Of a stretch of DNA of 39,535 nt, positions 30,201 through 35,300 are shown piece by piece. The stretch covers positions 1 to 39,535 of the forward strand of contig JAQWYJ010000046.1 of assembly GCA_029254005.1 (NCBI GenBank). The letters run 5' to 3'. The number at the start of each line of letters is the position of its first letter. The stretch's first letter is position 1. Below the pieces are notes generated by a model. The model was not told the DNA's origin. It saw only the letters and a program-made list of their open reading frames with translations, and did not search any database. Position numbers and translations under genes: made by a program. The stretch is from Porticoccaceae bacterium (GTDB taxonomy: Bacteria > Pseudomonadota > Gammaproteobacteria > Pseudomonadales > Porticoccaceae).

Positions 30201-30371
30201 TACAATGACATCTTGCACCTCGGAAAAAAAACTAAGATCAACCGACATAGAATCATCAGCTGGCGATGGCGAAACATTTATCAAGAGCTCTTGGTCTGCT
30301 AAAACGCTTGATGACACTGACATAACTGTAATCAGTGCACAAATACTGACAAAATTTGACCATCGACGCAT
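18129..30371 (-). CDS. Giant exported multi-repeat surface protein with CTERM-type anchor (4080 aa)
   Basis: 4080 residues with a signal peptide cut about residue 25 (SSSVLA|DQ). Order, with approximate positions: PKD-like start; BspA/DUF285 leucine-rich repeats 125-310; Ig-like 340-480; cadherin-like 480-590; sixteen ~103-aa NDAP repeats 593-2239; a different cadherin-like unit to 2348; three ~103-aa EDD repeats 2349-2657; Ig-like units to 2845; helical segment 2845-3042; five DUF5011-type repeats 3042-3430; Calx-beta-like 3505-3610; thrombospondin-3-like Asp motifs (DADGDGISD, DDDGDNIPN) 3722-3750; choice-of-anchor-U-like 3750-3915; invasin-like Ig 3918-4025; sorting signal 4036-4080. Asp/Asn-rich loops imply calcium binding. 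There are no RTX nonapeptides, so export is by Sec, not type I. The likely role is adhesion, aggregation or prey contact (inference). It reads unbroken, without frameshift. Spacing upstream of the ATG (AAGG nine bases away) gives only a weak ribosome site. Confidence 0.9.
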   Translation of the reverse strand: MRRWSNFVSICALITVMSVSSSVLADQELLINVSPSPADDSMSVDLSFFSEVQDVIVSWGDGTTSTVNQSGIVSHTYGGGSASYTIAVSGYFEGFGWQAAEQESPQNVRAIDSVTQWNTYDDSPTIKSLEGAFRNHINLQSVPIYLPSTVNNLARIFQGASSFNHNLDNWDTSQVTNAAYMFYRAVSFDQPLDSWDTSNITNMEYMFHGAKVFNQDIGSWDTRNVTTTSLMFFSADRFNQDIGSINVDANNDGDFTPGLNGDYASWDMSNTVSMFSMFDRAIAFNQDLSDWDLSAALNTIFMFRDSRISVVNYDNLVGSWEPTLLSRGLSLYKTGFYGGNASFCLAPDPGVDDAGLDCAPTIVRTTLSFNDSDIPAYLTATFSETVTQFNGDELSVNDFVLSISSGDAVINATPSSVSRYNNSYLLGIELSGMPDSGQVISVLPVAGAVYDTSSSNIENTRKLSVGVSASVISETTLQWHNRVSFKDTYNINSLSLSLINAVVDENTLYSTPIVVSGSPIGALTYSLAGNDADAFAISGAENILMLNPQDFETPLDSNTDNVYEVTVIVGDEDNNWAERAIEITILPLNEAPLPQSQVVAALEQTPISILLEGTDEDDVETPILFIITSLPAYGLLTDDGVPIETSPHSLSGSLVYQSTSDSAIEDSFTFNASDGELEGLSAASVNISITGINDAPTAAWQVLTATEQVEIGVTLDGIDPDATDLSIFKIIALPTQGILTDSSLPITSVPHQVIGDLVYVSTSDVAIVDSFGFVASDGELESSIATVTVDIISVNDAPTANTISVSATEQLDAVIELSGDDVDGSLPTIFKIFSLPNFGTLSDNFGVITSTPHLLQGTLNYKNESDSATEDSFSFKVNDGELDSVEAGFVSIDIVTINDAPFANPMTVTVQEQVSSIISLTGSDPDGTTPEQFKIVSLPSKGVLSDDGSAIVSVPHVSSGRLTYESSSDFDTLDSFTFKVNDGELDSIEAATVSIVIDEVNDAPTAESQFITVTEQISATVNFNGSDPDEGQSLLFKIASLPESGVLKNNDAVITSSPFLIDGELTYTSSSDSAVDDSFTFFSFDGQLNSEMPGQVNITIIPVNDAPSSISQSVVVPEQTLSNIQLFGTDPDGTTPDIFNILTLPANGDLFDSGIAISVTPYRLDGQLTYQSMSDSALADTFTFNVSDGTLISSNIGLVNLSISGVNDAPIAISQAITVTEQTQTFISLSGTDPDGAAPTIFKIVSLPNEGVLTDGGVTITSTPYTVVGALRYQSTADIAAADNFSFLANDGALDSNEPAQVTIDVIDVNDAPVAETSTVLAVEQESVEFNFFGTDADGSPPELFNIVTLPTYGELTYNGNMINSVPFTVSGPLFYKSFSDSATADTLTFQANDGELNSDNIGLVNINIASVNDAPLAMPASYTVSSQESAPVTLTGTDPDGTLSLIYLLTSLPTYGQLLDDDNVVTTLPHQVNGDLVYVSGANSATDDSFGFMVNDGELDSLETALISISIPDQNEAPVAVALSINVTEQVPSTIQLSGTDSDGASPTIFKVTSLPGVGRLVDGNLVISAVPHLIENSLVYQSDSDQALNDNFTFNVNDGLLDGLSDALVAIAIEPVNDAPVASALSYAVVEQVPTNLALSGTDPDGTVPAIFDITSLPSNGSLSDGDGLISVVPHRLVNNLSYVSEVNDIVSDSFFFTVNDGELDSENVAVVSISVTDVNDAPLAISQTVSVIEQTRTNIFLAGTDPDGEVPSIFKLVSLPVAGVLEDGDSQIISVPHILSDQLTYTSTSDLDVQDVFSFIVNDGLLDSINSATVNIEIIGENDAPEPISSTVSVVEQEVSDITLTGIDVDGDVLTAFKIMSLPTNGDLIYLNAVVTAAPLLTEGKIQYLSTSDSAVSDQFLFSVSDGELESASNAALNISIIGVNDAPIANNLALTTLGDDPLLVSLSGTDPDGPPPAIKIITSLPTYGQLLDSNIVVDTLPHTVLGQLFYDFGSEESFSDEFTFKVSDGELDSSNEAQVFITIASDNQAPVALEQTATVTEQIIASIDLLGTDSNGAAPTLFNIISLPSYGDLRDDGDVIENLPHALSGLLTFTSTSDSATEDSFSFNASDGLLTSEAALVNIVIIGVNDAPFATEQSITVQEKETVPVILAATDPDGDDISTFKISSLPNHGELYDGGLVISEAEHTLLGDLSYTNTSESINADSFSFVANDGELDSASPADIVIAIATTNDAPQIIGSLSASIIEGQIHLLNFSHLGYLDVDDQDEGINYFISSLENGKIQVSGVESLVFSALELRSNLVTFVHDGADSEQASFSVSVEDGDEDQSEPDNYVFYYSVSLVDDPPVIVITANNFIEDSGVSVGAQAAQYTVIDDEGDEVTVSFSSENTFYSLDAENNQVLITQIAVDAINAGDVMELLALTATENSGLKQFSTASVTPMITLVNDAPVLTVSAGSFTEDDPSLVAEVSVAGSYVTFDEEDDGLIIDFTPGTNVQGHYRLDKDMGQVIFSQSGVNSLNLGLGLDVIDITVSPTNETDLKISDQATPEVTLVNDLPEIAIAVTSFTEDDADITEGKTAATYTTEDEENDVLSVSFVKNSSHYSLDTETNSVLLTQTGADIAFAGKDLDSLSLIVSEVDDPNQFAISTDRPTVIAAQDPGSIEITGIPAFSQILEAVVSDDDGVSTEINYQWIRDGEIIVDGVSDVYQLIADDVGSRITVRATYIDSIGFQEDVTSQPTEIVVNLPIMSISSSDVSNGGASVVSTIAVRFQSSSPTRSFFSPDVSVENAILSQFNKLNDSLYSATLTALNDQPVEVNVKAGVFYDLALTDNIASASFTWTYVGEAYAAILEDIAGNLDGIAATANQINSLPSIDEAIEGVDYSDALANGSYVSTENPQVEEIKAVILTTNALVAIGLQADNPNIFIATITVAEIGVISNIARVIDDNELAYRAFIDKYPDNFSTVALVEEVQNMVDIVNLLEASLSEDLTADKLTVFESLSDLKLVSVELLQIQSLIVEQYLMLSTLNELQNIIDDVLIPVISLLGSPIIDHEACTVYSDDGATAYDFTDGEIPVTISGEVDSNVGIYTLTYSASDADGNNADPIQREVTVVDSLGPEIVLVGDAVISHQQGQQYIDAGVSASDICDGNVLVEVVGEVNAFVPGSYVLTFRATDSVGNQAVSVTRIVHVADTLSPAITLIGSTPMYHEQGTLFVDPGASAVDLANGEFFVSAIGFVDVNTAGTYRLSYRAVDVSGNLSETIFRDVIVEDTIAPVLTLNQGSDVQHEQGTTFTDPGAKAIDSVEGDISQFITVEGLVDENTAGDYELRYHIADSQNNVSSAIRVVTVSDTTAPVIQLNGDSVIKLLVGDTYVELGASATDTVDCCLDADITITSDVNVLVAGNYVVTYTVSDLSGNESQATRAVVVDLVPISIAAPEDLIITASGYRTAVDLGVALADDGAGVSLQPTANQVGPFKSGRYEIVWSVTDSNGRYAEATQNLDVIPLVNLGPDTVSAEGNVIDVTVYLSGDAPEYPVSVPYALSGSAVLEEDFELDTNSTLVIEAGRSGSLTITVLEDDIFEPNETVEITLELPTNAVLGGNSSKIITLVDENIAPHVAFTAEQTPGVGVLMSQSDGLVTVKAIINDVNPMDTHTIDWSSAIEKLGVGAVADDAYSLIFDPSILPLGAIYISATVTDSGNPPEDITAGISLKIIDNLPQLSEVKDADGDGISDAQEGFLDDDGDNIPNYLDNIQESYLAPIDDETGSVMEASEGVLISLGTNALDEGNDITVSEDSILSSGGTDDQDFIFPDNLVDFVLSGEQIGSVYSVIIPVPNGIPDDAVYRKYHPELMIWQEFVENSENEIYSATGADGACPNLRSESYSAGLTYADQCILLKIQEGGPNDADGVANGSLSDPSGLAVSVYGKPNVESSELSFSRSSLVANGTDTATLTVIIRSTNGNPLDGMSLSSSVNLRDASVTAFSSQGNGVYTASVRAGTFAGNLVVTVDVANGSGNSDDYIQLNSPVLSVVADSTVTPPPSSGGGGCTIGVGESNDATLVLIIMCLCLYLCRRRYTAYKSD
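20081..21246 (-). repeat. Five tandem DUF5011-type repeats in the giant protein
   Basis: Five units of ~78 residues, each built as 'P-x-I-x-L-x-G... G-x-x-F-x-D-P-G-A-x-A-x-D...G-x-Y-x-L-x-Y-x-A-x-D-x-x-G-N' and ending V-x-D-T-x-A/S. The pattern is diagnostic for DUF5011 (bacterial surface Ig-like). Unit 5 carries an unusual Cys-Cys pair (TVDCCLDAD), and units 1 and 2 have single Cys residues. Confidence 0.8.
22400..23327 (-). repeat. Three ~103-residue repeats with an (F)-I/T-E-D-D/S signature
   Basis: Three consecutive units begin with N/G/T-x-F-x-E-D (NNFIEDSG, AGSFTEDDP, VTSFTEDDA), contain ASxYxTxDEExD-type acidic centres and end LVNDAP/LVNDLP-like linkers. They lie directly after the 16-copy NDAP array and have the same length but a different sequence, so they are a separate repeat family. 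Confidence 0.75.
23655..28595 (-). repeat. Sixteen tandem ~309-bp units (NDAP / 'tandem-95-like' Ig repeats)
   Basis: I delimited 16 units of 102-104 residues, residues 593-2239. Consensus: x-A-x-x-x-x-V-x-V-x-E-Q, then L-x-G-T-D-P-D-G-x-x-P-x-x-F-K-I-x-S-L-P, G-x-L-x-D, P-H-x-x-x-G-x-L-x-Y-x-S-x-S-D-S-A-x-x-D-S-F-x-F, V-N-D-G-E-L-D-S and a final V-N-D-A-P. These are calcium-type bacterial Ig/cadherin-like repeats. Most differ by many residues, so the array is old, except the closer pairs noted in the findings. The opposite strand shows open frames in this stretch only because the code repeats. Confidence 0.9.
29450..29990 (-). repeat. BspA-like leucine-rich repeats (DUF285 type) in the giant protein
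   Basis: About six units of the form 'F-x-G-A-x-x-F-N-x-D-I/L-x-x-W-D-T-S-x-V-T-N-M-x-x-M-F', e.g. FNQDIGSWDTRNVTTTSLMF. This pattern is that of BspA family surface LRRs. One unit is split by an acidic insert (NVDANNDGDFTPG). Confidence 0.88.
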
Positions 30372-30735
30372 CAGAGTAGCCTTATAAAAGGAGTTAGGAG
30401 GAAAAAGATTAAAAGAAAAGTTATTGAAGGCACATTTAACTTGATATTAAAGCAAAATATCGACACCATAAAAGCCAAAAGCAATCCCCTTGTTAAACCA
30501 AGTGTTAATTATTGAATGATAAAACCGCTCACGTTTCTATGCTTTCTATTAAACCAGTTAAACTACCATCTTACTGTGAGCAAGGTAACAAATTATTCAA
30601 AAGTACATAAATTTATCAGCTTTTTTTACGTCGAAAAAAACCTTACAACCAGTAACCTAAGTTTCCAACACTTTTTTTAGTGGGGTTATGGTAACCTGAT
30701 ATCGATGGTAAATAACATAGATAAGGCCATAAAAA
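30372..30735. promoter_or_regulatory. 364-base divergent intergenic region upstream of the giant gene and the shikimate-kinase-like gene
   Basis: A+T-rich, with no gene that I can support. It holds T7-N6-A7 (30621-30640), an inverted repeat GGTTA-TGG-TAACC (30684-30696), and CACT/AGTG arms either side of a T-run (about 30669-30682). These lie nearer the shikimate-kinase-like gene. Promoters for both divergent genes must be here, but I could not pick a convincing -35/-10 pair for either. Confidence 0.4.
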
Positions 30736-31260
30736 ATGAAACCAATAAAAAACTCACAAAGCCTTATTTTAATTGGCATGCCCTGCTCAGGAAAAAGCAC
30801 CATTGGGAGACTATTAGCTGAAAAAATGCAACTTGAGTTCGTCGACACCGATCAGAGAATAGAATCTTATGTTAATCAAAAACTACAAGCTTTTTTGGAT
30901 AGTAAAGGTTACATGGCATTGAGAGCAGTTGAAGAGACAATACTAGTCAACGAAACATTCCACAACAAAATAGTCGCAACTGGGGGGAGCGCTGTTTACA
31001 CTCATTCTGGAATGATGAATCTAAAGTCTAACGCGCTGGTAGTGTTTTTAGACTTACCAGAAAACCAACTAACAAAGCGCATGACCAACTTTAGTCAGCG
31101 CGGCATAGCCAGAAAACCCAACCAAAGTTTTTCTAGCCTATTCAAAGAGCGCAGAGAACTCTACTTGCGTTATATGGACATTCATGTTGACTGCAGCGGA
31201 CTAAGCGTCGATCAGTTACTAGCCAAACTTGTTGGAATCTGCAAAAAAGAACTCACCTAA
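30736..31260 (+). CDS. Shikimate-kinase-like P-loop protein (AroK-like, orphan)
   Basis: 174 residues, the size of bacterial shikimate kinase. The Walker A motif GMPCSGKST (14-22) is followed by FVDTDQRIE (Asp37/Asp39), Arg63 in ALRAVEE, and ATGGSAVYTHSG (81-92), then a lid-like region with SQRGIARKP and KERRELYLRYMDI. These are the core AroK signatures for ATP and shikimate binding. Oddity: the usual GGG is GGS here (Ser85). It is not next to aroB, where aroK normally lies, so it may be a second copy, a replacement or a related kinase. It stands alone and divergent from the giant gene. Expected reaction, if active: shikimate + ATP to shikimate 3-phosphate. Confidence 0.8.
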   Translation: MKPIKNSQSLILIGMPCSGKSTIGRLLAEKMQLEFVDTDQRIESYVNQKLQAFLDSKGYMALRAVEETILVNETFHNKIVATGGSAVYTHSGMMNLKSNALVVFLDLPENQLTKRMTNFSQRGIARKPNQSFSSLFKERRELYLRYMDIHVDCSGLSVDQLLAKLVGICKKELT

Positions 31261-31294
31261 TTTTGTAAGGTCTTATATCGGAGTATGTCTACCC

Positions 31295-32488
31295 TTATTC
31301 TAAAACCATTCGTAACGAGTCACTCAAGTAGCCTATGTTATTGGAATTTACTCCTGCCAAATTAACCCGCGTTGAGGAAACGATGTAAATACCAAATTCA
31401 TTACGTAAACGTTCTAGCTGAGCTGTAGTAATACCCAAAAATGAAAACATACCCTTTTGCCGTTTGATATGACTGAAATCCATACCTGCGGCATTATTCT
31501 CGAGACTATCGCAAAGTAGACTGCGCATCGACGAAATACGCAATCGCACTTCTTCAAGTTCAGCCTGCCACTGTTGGCATAAAGACTGATCACCCAGCAC
31601 CATGGACACGAGCAAAGCACCATGAGCAGGCGGCATAGAGTATATCGATCTAGCAGTAGACATTGCCTGGCTGATAACCACCTCTGCACGCTCCGATGTC
31701 TCCGCAACAAAAGTTATAGACCCAGTTCGCTCACGATATAAACCGAAATTTTTCGAACAAGACGAGGCGATAACCAACTCTGGTAGCCGATTTGCCATCA
31801 TTCGCATACCATAGGCATCTTCATCAAGACCATCACCAAGACCTTGGTAGGCTGTATCAATGAAGGGGATAAATCCTCTCTCCAGGGCCAGATCAGCAAT
31901 ATCATCCCATTGCTTGTTTGTCAGATCTGCTCCGGTTGGGTTATGGCAGCAACCATGCAAGAGCACCATGTCTCCTGCGGGGACGTTGCGGAGCGCATCC
32001 ATCATCGCTTGAATGTTAATTTCACGTTTTGCCATATCGTAATAAGGATACTGCTTAATATCAAAACCAGCGCTTCCAAGTAATGGAATATGGTTTGGCC
32101 AAGTTGGAACGCCCACCCACAGGGCGGCTTCAGGCCGAGCCTTTCGAATAACTTCGGCGCCGACACGAAGCGCACCAGAGCCACCGGGAGCTTGAATACT
32201 TTTAACCCTACCCGATGCCAAAATAGAATGATTCTTACCAAGCAATAAGTCCAACATACGCCGGTTGTAATCCGCGTCTCCAGCCATCCCTTGATAAGAT
32301 TTTGTGGTTTCCAAAGTCATCAATCTCGACTCAGCTTCTTTTACAGAGGCCATAATCGGAGTGCGACCCTGGTCATCCTGATACACACCAACACCCAAAT
32401 CAATTTTTTCTGATCGGTTGTCAGCTTTAAATGCCGCCATCAAACCTAAGATCGGGTCAATGGCAACGGGTTTTAAATTCTCAAACAT
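31295..32488 (-). CDS. Aspartate/tyrosine/aromatic aminotransferase (class I, PhhC/TyrB-like)
   Basis: 397 residues from the ATG at 32488; a GTG two codons upstream gives a less family-like N-terminus. It starts MFENLKPVAIDPILGLM and shows LGVGVYQDDQGRTP, HGCCHNPTGADL (PLP phosphate/substrate region), and the PLP Lys246 in SSCSKNFGLYRERTG. These are the AspC/TyrB branch of class I aminotransferases, closest by eye to PhhC-type aromatic aminotransferases. PLP-dependent transfer of amino groups between aromatic/acidic amino acids and 2-oxo acids. AGGA precedes the start. It lies 62 bases downstream of the esterase gene on the same strand. Confidence 0.92.
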   Translation of the reverse strand: MFENLKPVAIDPILGLMAAFKADNRSEKIDLGVGVYQDDQGRTPIMASVKEAESRLMTLETTKSYQGMAGDADYNRRMLDLLLGKNHSILASGRVKSIQAPGGSGALRVGAEVIRKARPEAALWVGVPTWPNHIPLLGSAGFDIKQYPYYDMAKREINIQAMMDALRNVPAGDMVLLHGCCHNPTGADLTNKQWDDIADLALERGFIPFIDTAYQGLGDGLDEDAYGMRMMANRLPELVIASSCSKNFGLYRERTGSITFVAETSERAEVVISQAMSTARSIYSMPPAHGALLVSMVLGDQSLCQQWQAELEEVRLRISSMRSLLCDSLENNAAGMDFSHIKRQKGMFSFLGITTAQLERLRNEFGIYIVSSTRVNLAGVNSNNIGYLSDSLRMVLE

Positions 32489-32550
32489 ATTCACTATCCT
32501 AATGACGTCTTTTCCGGCATGCGAAGTCTACTACGATTAGATCGTTTTGT

Positions 32551-33318
32551 TTACCTAATATCTAAAAATTCTGCTACTCGACGATTAAAATCTTCAGGAT
32601 TTTCAGCGTGCAACCAATGACCAACACCAGACATAATTTGAAGGTCATGATTAGGAAAAAGATTTTGCATAATTGGTCGATGCTTGGTTTGAATATAAGC
32701 TGATACTTCACCTTTTAAAAACAAACTAGGCCCATGATATGAAACACCCTCTGGCGCAGCCACCAATGTGCTCGAGTAATACTCAAGAATCGACTCTATG
32801 TTCAACCTTAGACGATAAATCCCATCATCAGCACGGACGATATTTTTCAGCAGAAATGCCCTTGTCTGTGCATCCGAAACATACTGAGCAGCAATTTTGT
32901 CTGCTTGACTTCGACTATTCAAAACAACCTTGGAAACCGCCTCTAATGCATCCAATGCACTATCCTGCCTTGCGTTATAGGCTACAGGCGAAATATCTGC
33001 AACAACAACCTTTGACACTCTACTGGCAAAATTTAATGCTACCTGCATGGCCACCTTTCCACCCAGAGAATGGCCAATTAAAATGGTACTCTGCAGATTT
33101 AACGCATCCATTAGCTCAATGATATCCTTAGCCATACATGGAATATCCATAAAAGGATCATGGGGCGAGTCGCCATGATTTCTCAAATCGACGCTCACAA
33201 CTCGACAACGGCTCGCCAGCTGCCTAGCCAAACCACCTAAATTAGACAAAGAGCCGAACATACCATGAATAAGAATAACTGCCGAGCCAGACCCCTGCTC
33301 ACTATAATTCAAACGCAT
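32551..33318 (-). CDS. ybfF: Alpha/beta-hydrolase, YbfF-type esterase
   Basis: 255 residues from the ATG at 33318, which has AGGGGG eight bases upstream; the GTG three codons earlier is not preferred. Alpha/beta-hydrolase marks: oxyanion motif HGMFGS, DLRNHGDSPH, the nucleophile elbow IGHSLGGK with Ser84, and catalytic His in GVGHWLHAE near the C-terminus; an acidic residue between them completes the triad. YbfF-type enzymes hydrolyse short-chain esters or acyl-CoA thioesters; the true substrate is unknown. It begins 12 bases after the SDR gene and is probably co-transcribed with it. Confidence 0.88.
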   Translation of the reverse strand: MRLNYSEQGSGSAVILIHGMFGSLSNLGGLARQLASRCRVVSVDLRNHGDSPHDPFMDIPCMAKDIIELMDALNLQSTILIGHSLGGKVAMQVALNFASRVSKVVVADISPVAYNARQDSALDALEAVSKVVLNSRSQADKIAAQYVSDAQTRAFLLKNIVRADDGIYRLRLNIESILEYYSSTLVAAPEGVSYHGPSLFLKGEVSAYIQTKHRPIMQNLFPNHDLQIMSGVGHWLHAENPEDFNRRVAEFLDIR

Positions 33319-33330
33319 ACTATCCACCCC

Positions 33331-34158
33331 CTAAACTGATTTTGCTTTATTGCGATATTTGTCTTTATTTTTTAATCCTTTTGCGTAGAGCTTTGGACGC
33401 ATAAAACGCCGAAGTCCCGGGAAAAGATAGCTAAGAGTAGCTAATTTACCGCTGGCTGATGGCAGAGATATTTCCGTTTTCTCGCCACGCGCAATAGCCA
33501 AAACAGCCTCAGCAACATCATTGGCCGAGCTCATTGGCTGAGAAAATACAATATCCTCAACATTATCAATTTCATTCATAATAAAACCAGTGTCGACCGG
33601 TCCCGGAGAAACAACCCCAACATTAATATTTGACTCTCGCAATTCCTCTGAAAATGCATAGGCAAAAGCCCGTAATCCGGCTTTGGTAGCTGAATAGGTA
33701 GCAGCGCCCTGCAGCGGAGCCATACCAGCCAGCGAACCTATCATTACGATAGCACCACCGCGGGAAAGACGCAGAAAAGGTAGTACCGCCGATGAGAGAA
33801 TTAGTGGTGCACGTAAATTAATATCTACCATTGCCCCGATGTCTTCAGACTTTACAGAAGTCACATCACCACGATGATGCAATCCAGCATTGTTAATCAA
33901 AATATCAATTTGGCCAAACTCGGCATTAGCTTTTTCTATAAGCTCCATGCATTGGTCTGTATTTCTTACATCCATCACAACAGTCAATACCTTGACCTCA
34001 GTAGACAGCTCTGCGGCCATCGAGTCCAATCCCGTTTGACCACGCGCCACCAAAACCAAATTAGACCCAGCCGCTGCAAACGCACGAGCACAGGCGGCAC
34101 CCACACCGGCAGAAGCACCAGTGACAATAACCGTCTTTCCTTTAAAATATGAGTTCAT
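33331..34158 (-). CDS. Short-chain dehydrogenase/reductase
   Basis: 275 residues. Rossmann nucleotide motif TGASAGVGAA, structural NNAG (INNAGLHHRG), and the catalytic Ser142 in MIGSLAGM with Tyr155 and Lys159 in YSATKAG. The Gly-rich motif and the Arg after the second strand (VARGQTG) favour NADP(H) (inference). A C-terminal basic tail (KNKDKYRNKAK) may associate with membranes. AAGGA lies before the ATG. The enzyme oxidises or reduces an unidentified alcohol/ketone. It is the first gene of an apparent unit with the esterase. Confidence 0.9.
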   Translation of the reverse strand: MNSYFKGKTVIVTGASAGVGAACARAFAAAGSNLVLVARGQTGLDSMAAELSTEVKVLTVVMDVRNTDQCMELIEKANAEFGQIDILINNAGLHHRGDVTSVKSEDIGAMVDINLRAPLILSSAVLPFLRLSRGGAIVMIGSLAGMAPLQGAATYSATKAGLRAFAYAFSEELRESNINVGVVSPGPVDTGFIMNEIDNVEDIVFSQPMSSANDVAEAVLAIARGEKTEISLPSASGKLATLSYLFPGLRRFMRPKLYAKGLKNKDKYRNKAKSV

Positions 34159-34246
34159 AAGTATCCTTTAACGTCGTTCAAGCCGCAAATTAACAAAAAG
34201 ATCTAGTTTACATTATGTCCCTACTATTTTTTATGGAAGTTCACCA

Positions 34247-35143
34247 TCATAAAATTATATCTTCAAGAGCTAACTTCAACTCAGGAAACATAAATACAAA
34301 ACCACTCTGAGTCGCTTTTAGTGGCAACACCTGCTGACCCTGAAGCAGTAGCTCTTCTCCCATCTCACCAAACAGTAATCTTATCAACCACTGAGGCATT
34401 GGCAATATCGCCGGACGCCTCAATACCCCGGCTAGTATCTTTACAAATTGATAATTTCTCAGTGGGCTAGGTGCCGTCGCATTTATAGGACCAGACAATT
34501 TCTGAGTCTCAATACAATGAATTAAAAGCGCCACCATATCGTACACATGAATCCAAGACATATACTGCTGCCCACTACCCATAACACCACCCAAGCCGAG
34601 CTTAAATGGAGGTAGCATTTCGGCAAGAGCGCCCTGATCTCCCAGAACGATGCCAGTACGAATCAAACAAACTCGAGTACCAAGCTTTTCAAATTGCCGC
34701 GCACTGGCCTCCCAATGTGTGCACAATTGATGGGAAAATCCATCCACATACTCGGATGACTCGATCAGGGGGTCTGAACCAGGTCCATAGTAACCAACAG
34801 CTGAACCACTTATAAGGATCTCGGGTACCGAGTCTCTGAGAGCAAAAAAATTAAAAAGCCTTTTAGTAAAATCACCTCTACTGGTATAGAAGAGTTGCTT
34901 CTGTTTTTTTGACCAGCGCTTTTTAGCGAGAGGCTCCCCAGCCAAATTAACGATCACATCTATAGTAAAACTAGCAGACAGCTCATCCAAGTCCGATAAA
35001 ACCTGAACAGCATCGGGTAAAATCTGTTTAGCCGCGGGCACATCGCGACTAATAACAATAACCCCAAAACCTAAAAAGACCGCTTGTGCACAAAAGTGAC
35101 GGCCTATAAAGCCACTGCCACCGGTAACTAAAATGGTTTTCAC
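34247..35143 (-). CDS. TIGR01777 family NAD(P)-dependent epimerase (YfcH/SulA-like)
   Basis: 298 residues from the GTG at 35143 (MKTILVTGGSGFIGRHF), with GGAG six bases upstream; a TTG four codons upstream is open but not preferred. The N-terminal TGGSGFIG Rossmann motif, NLAGEPLAKKRWSKKQK, SGSAVGYYGPGSD and RTGIVLGDQGALAEMLPPFKLG (as three separate motifs at about 185-205) and GVMGSGQQYMSWIHVYDMV are diagnostic for the TIGR01777 extended-SDR family, followed by its DUF1731 C-terminal extension with a short PLKATQSGFVF. The substrate is unknown. It sits 88 bases upstream of the SDR gene on the same strand and is divergent from purC. Confidence 0.9.
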   Translation of the reverse strand: MKTILVTGGSGFIGRHFCAQAVFLGFGVIVISRDVPAAKQILPDAVQVLSDLDELSASFTIDVIVNLAGEPLAKKRWSKKQKQLFYTSRGDFTKRLFNFFALRDSVPEILISGSAVGYYGPGSDPLIESSEYVDGFSHQLCTHWEASARQFEKLGTRVCLIRTGIVLGDQGALAEMLPPFKLGLGGVMGSGQQYMSWIHVYDMVALLIHCIETQKLSGPINATAPSPLRNYQFVKILAGVLRRPAILPMPQWLIRLLFGEMGEELLLQGQQVLPLKATQSGFVFMFPELKLALEDIIL

Positions 35144-35236
35144 ATAATACTCCAAGATTTAATACGGCATTTTACTTAACTGCCTCATAATAACGCATAT
35201 TACCATTAATATTTACTTTACCGGAGCGATAGCGGC

Positions 35237-35265
35237 TTGTTAAAATTACCCCGATTTTTTATGTT
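35237..35265 (+). promoter_or_regulatory. purC: Candidate sigma-70 promoter for purC
   Basis: TTGTTA (35237-35242) and TATGTT (35260-35265) are separated by 17 bases, giving a transcription start near 35272 and a 5' leader of about 29 bases before the ATG at 35301. The match to consensus is partial. Confidence 0.4.
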
Positions 35266-35300
35266 TGTCCCTCAACTCAGAATTCATCTAGGCACCTTCT

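Noticed and set aside
18129-30371. RTX/type I secreted adhesin
   Set aside because: No GGxGxDxLx nonapeptides or type I C-terminal signal; the protein has an N-terminal signal peptide and a CTERM-like tail, and no type I transporter genes are near.
18340-30387. Many open frames of 60-137 codons on the + strand opposite the giant gene (for example 23866-24279, 28153-28404, 26584-26862)
   Set aside because: They are antisense shadows of the repeat array. Their translations repeat the same motif-like words (GASFTPI, SPSL, GSVP) because the coding strand repeats every 309 bases, and none has a convincing start site.
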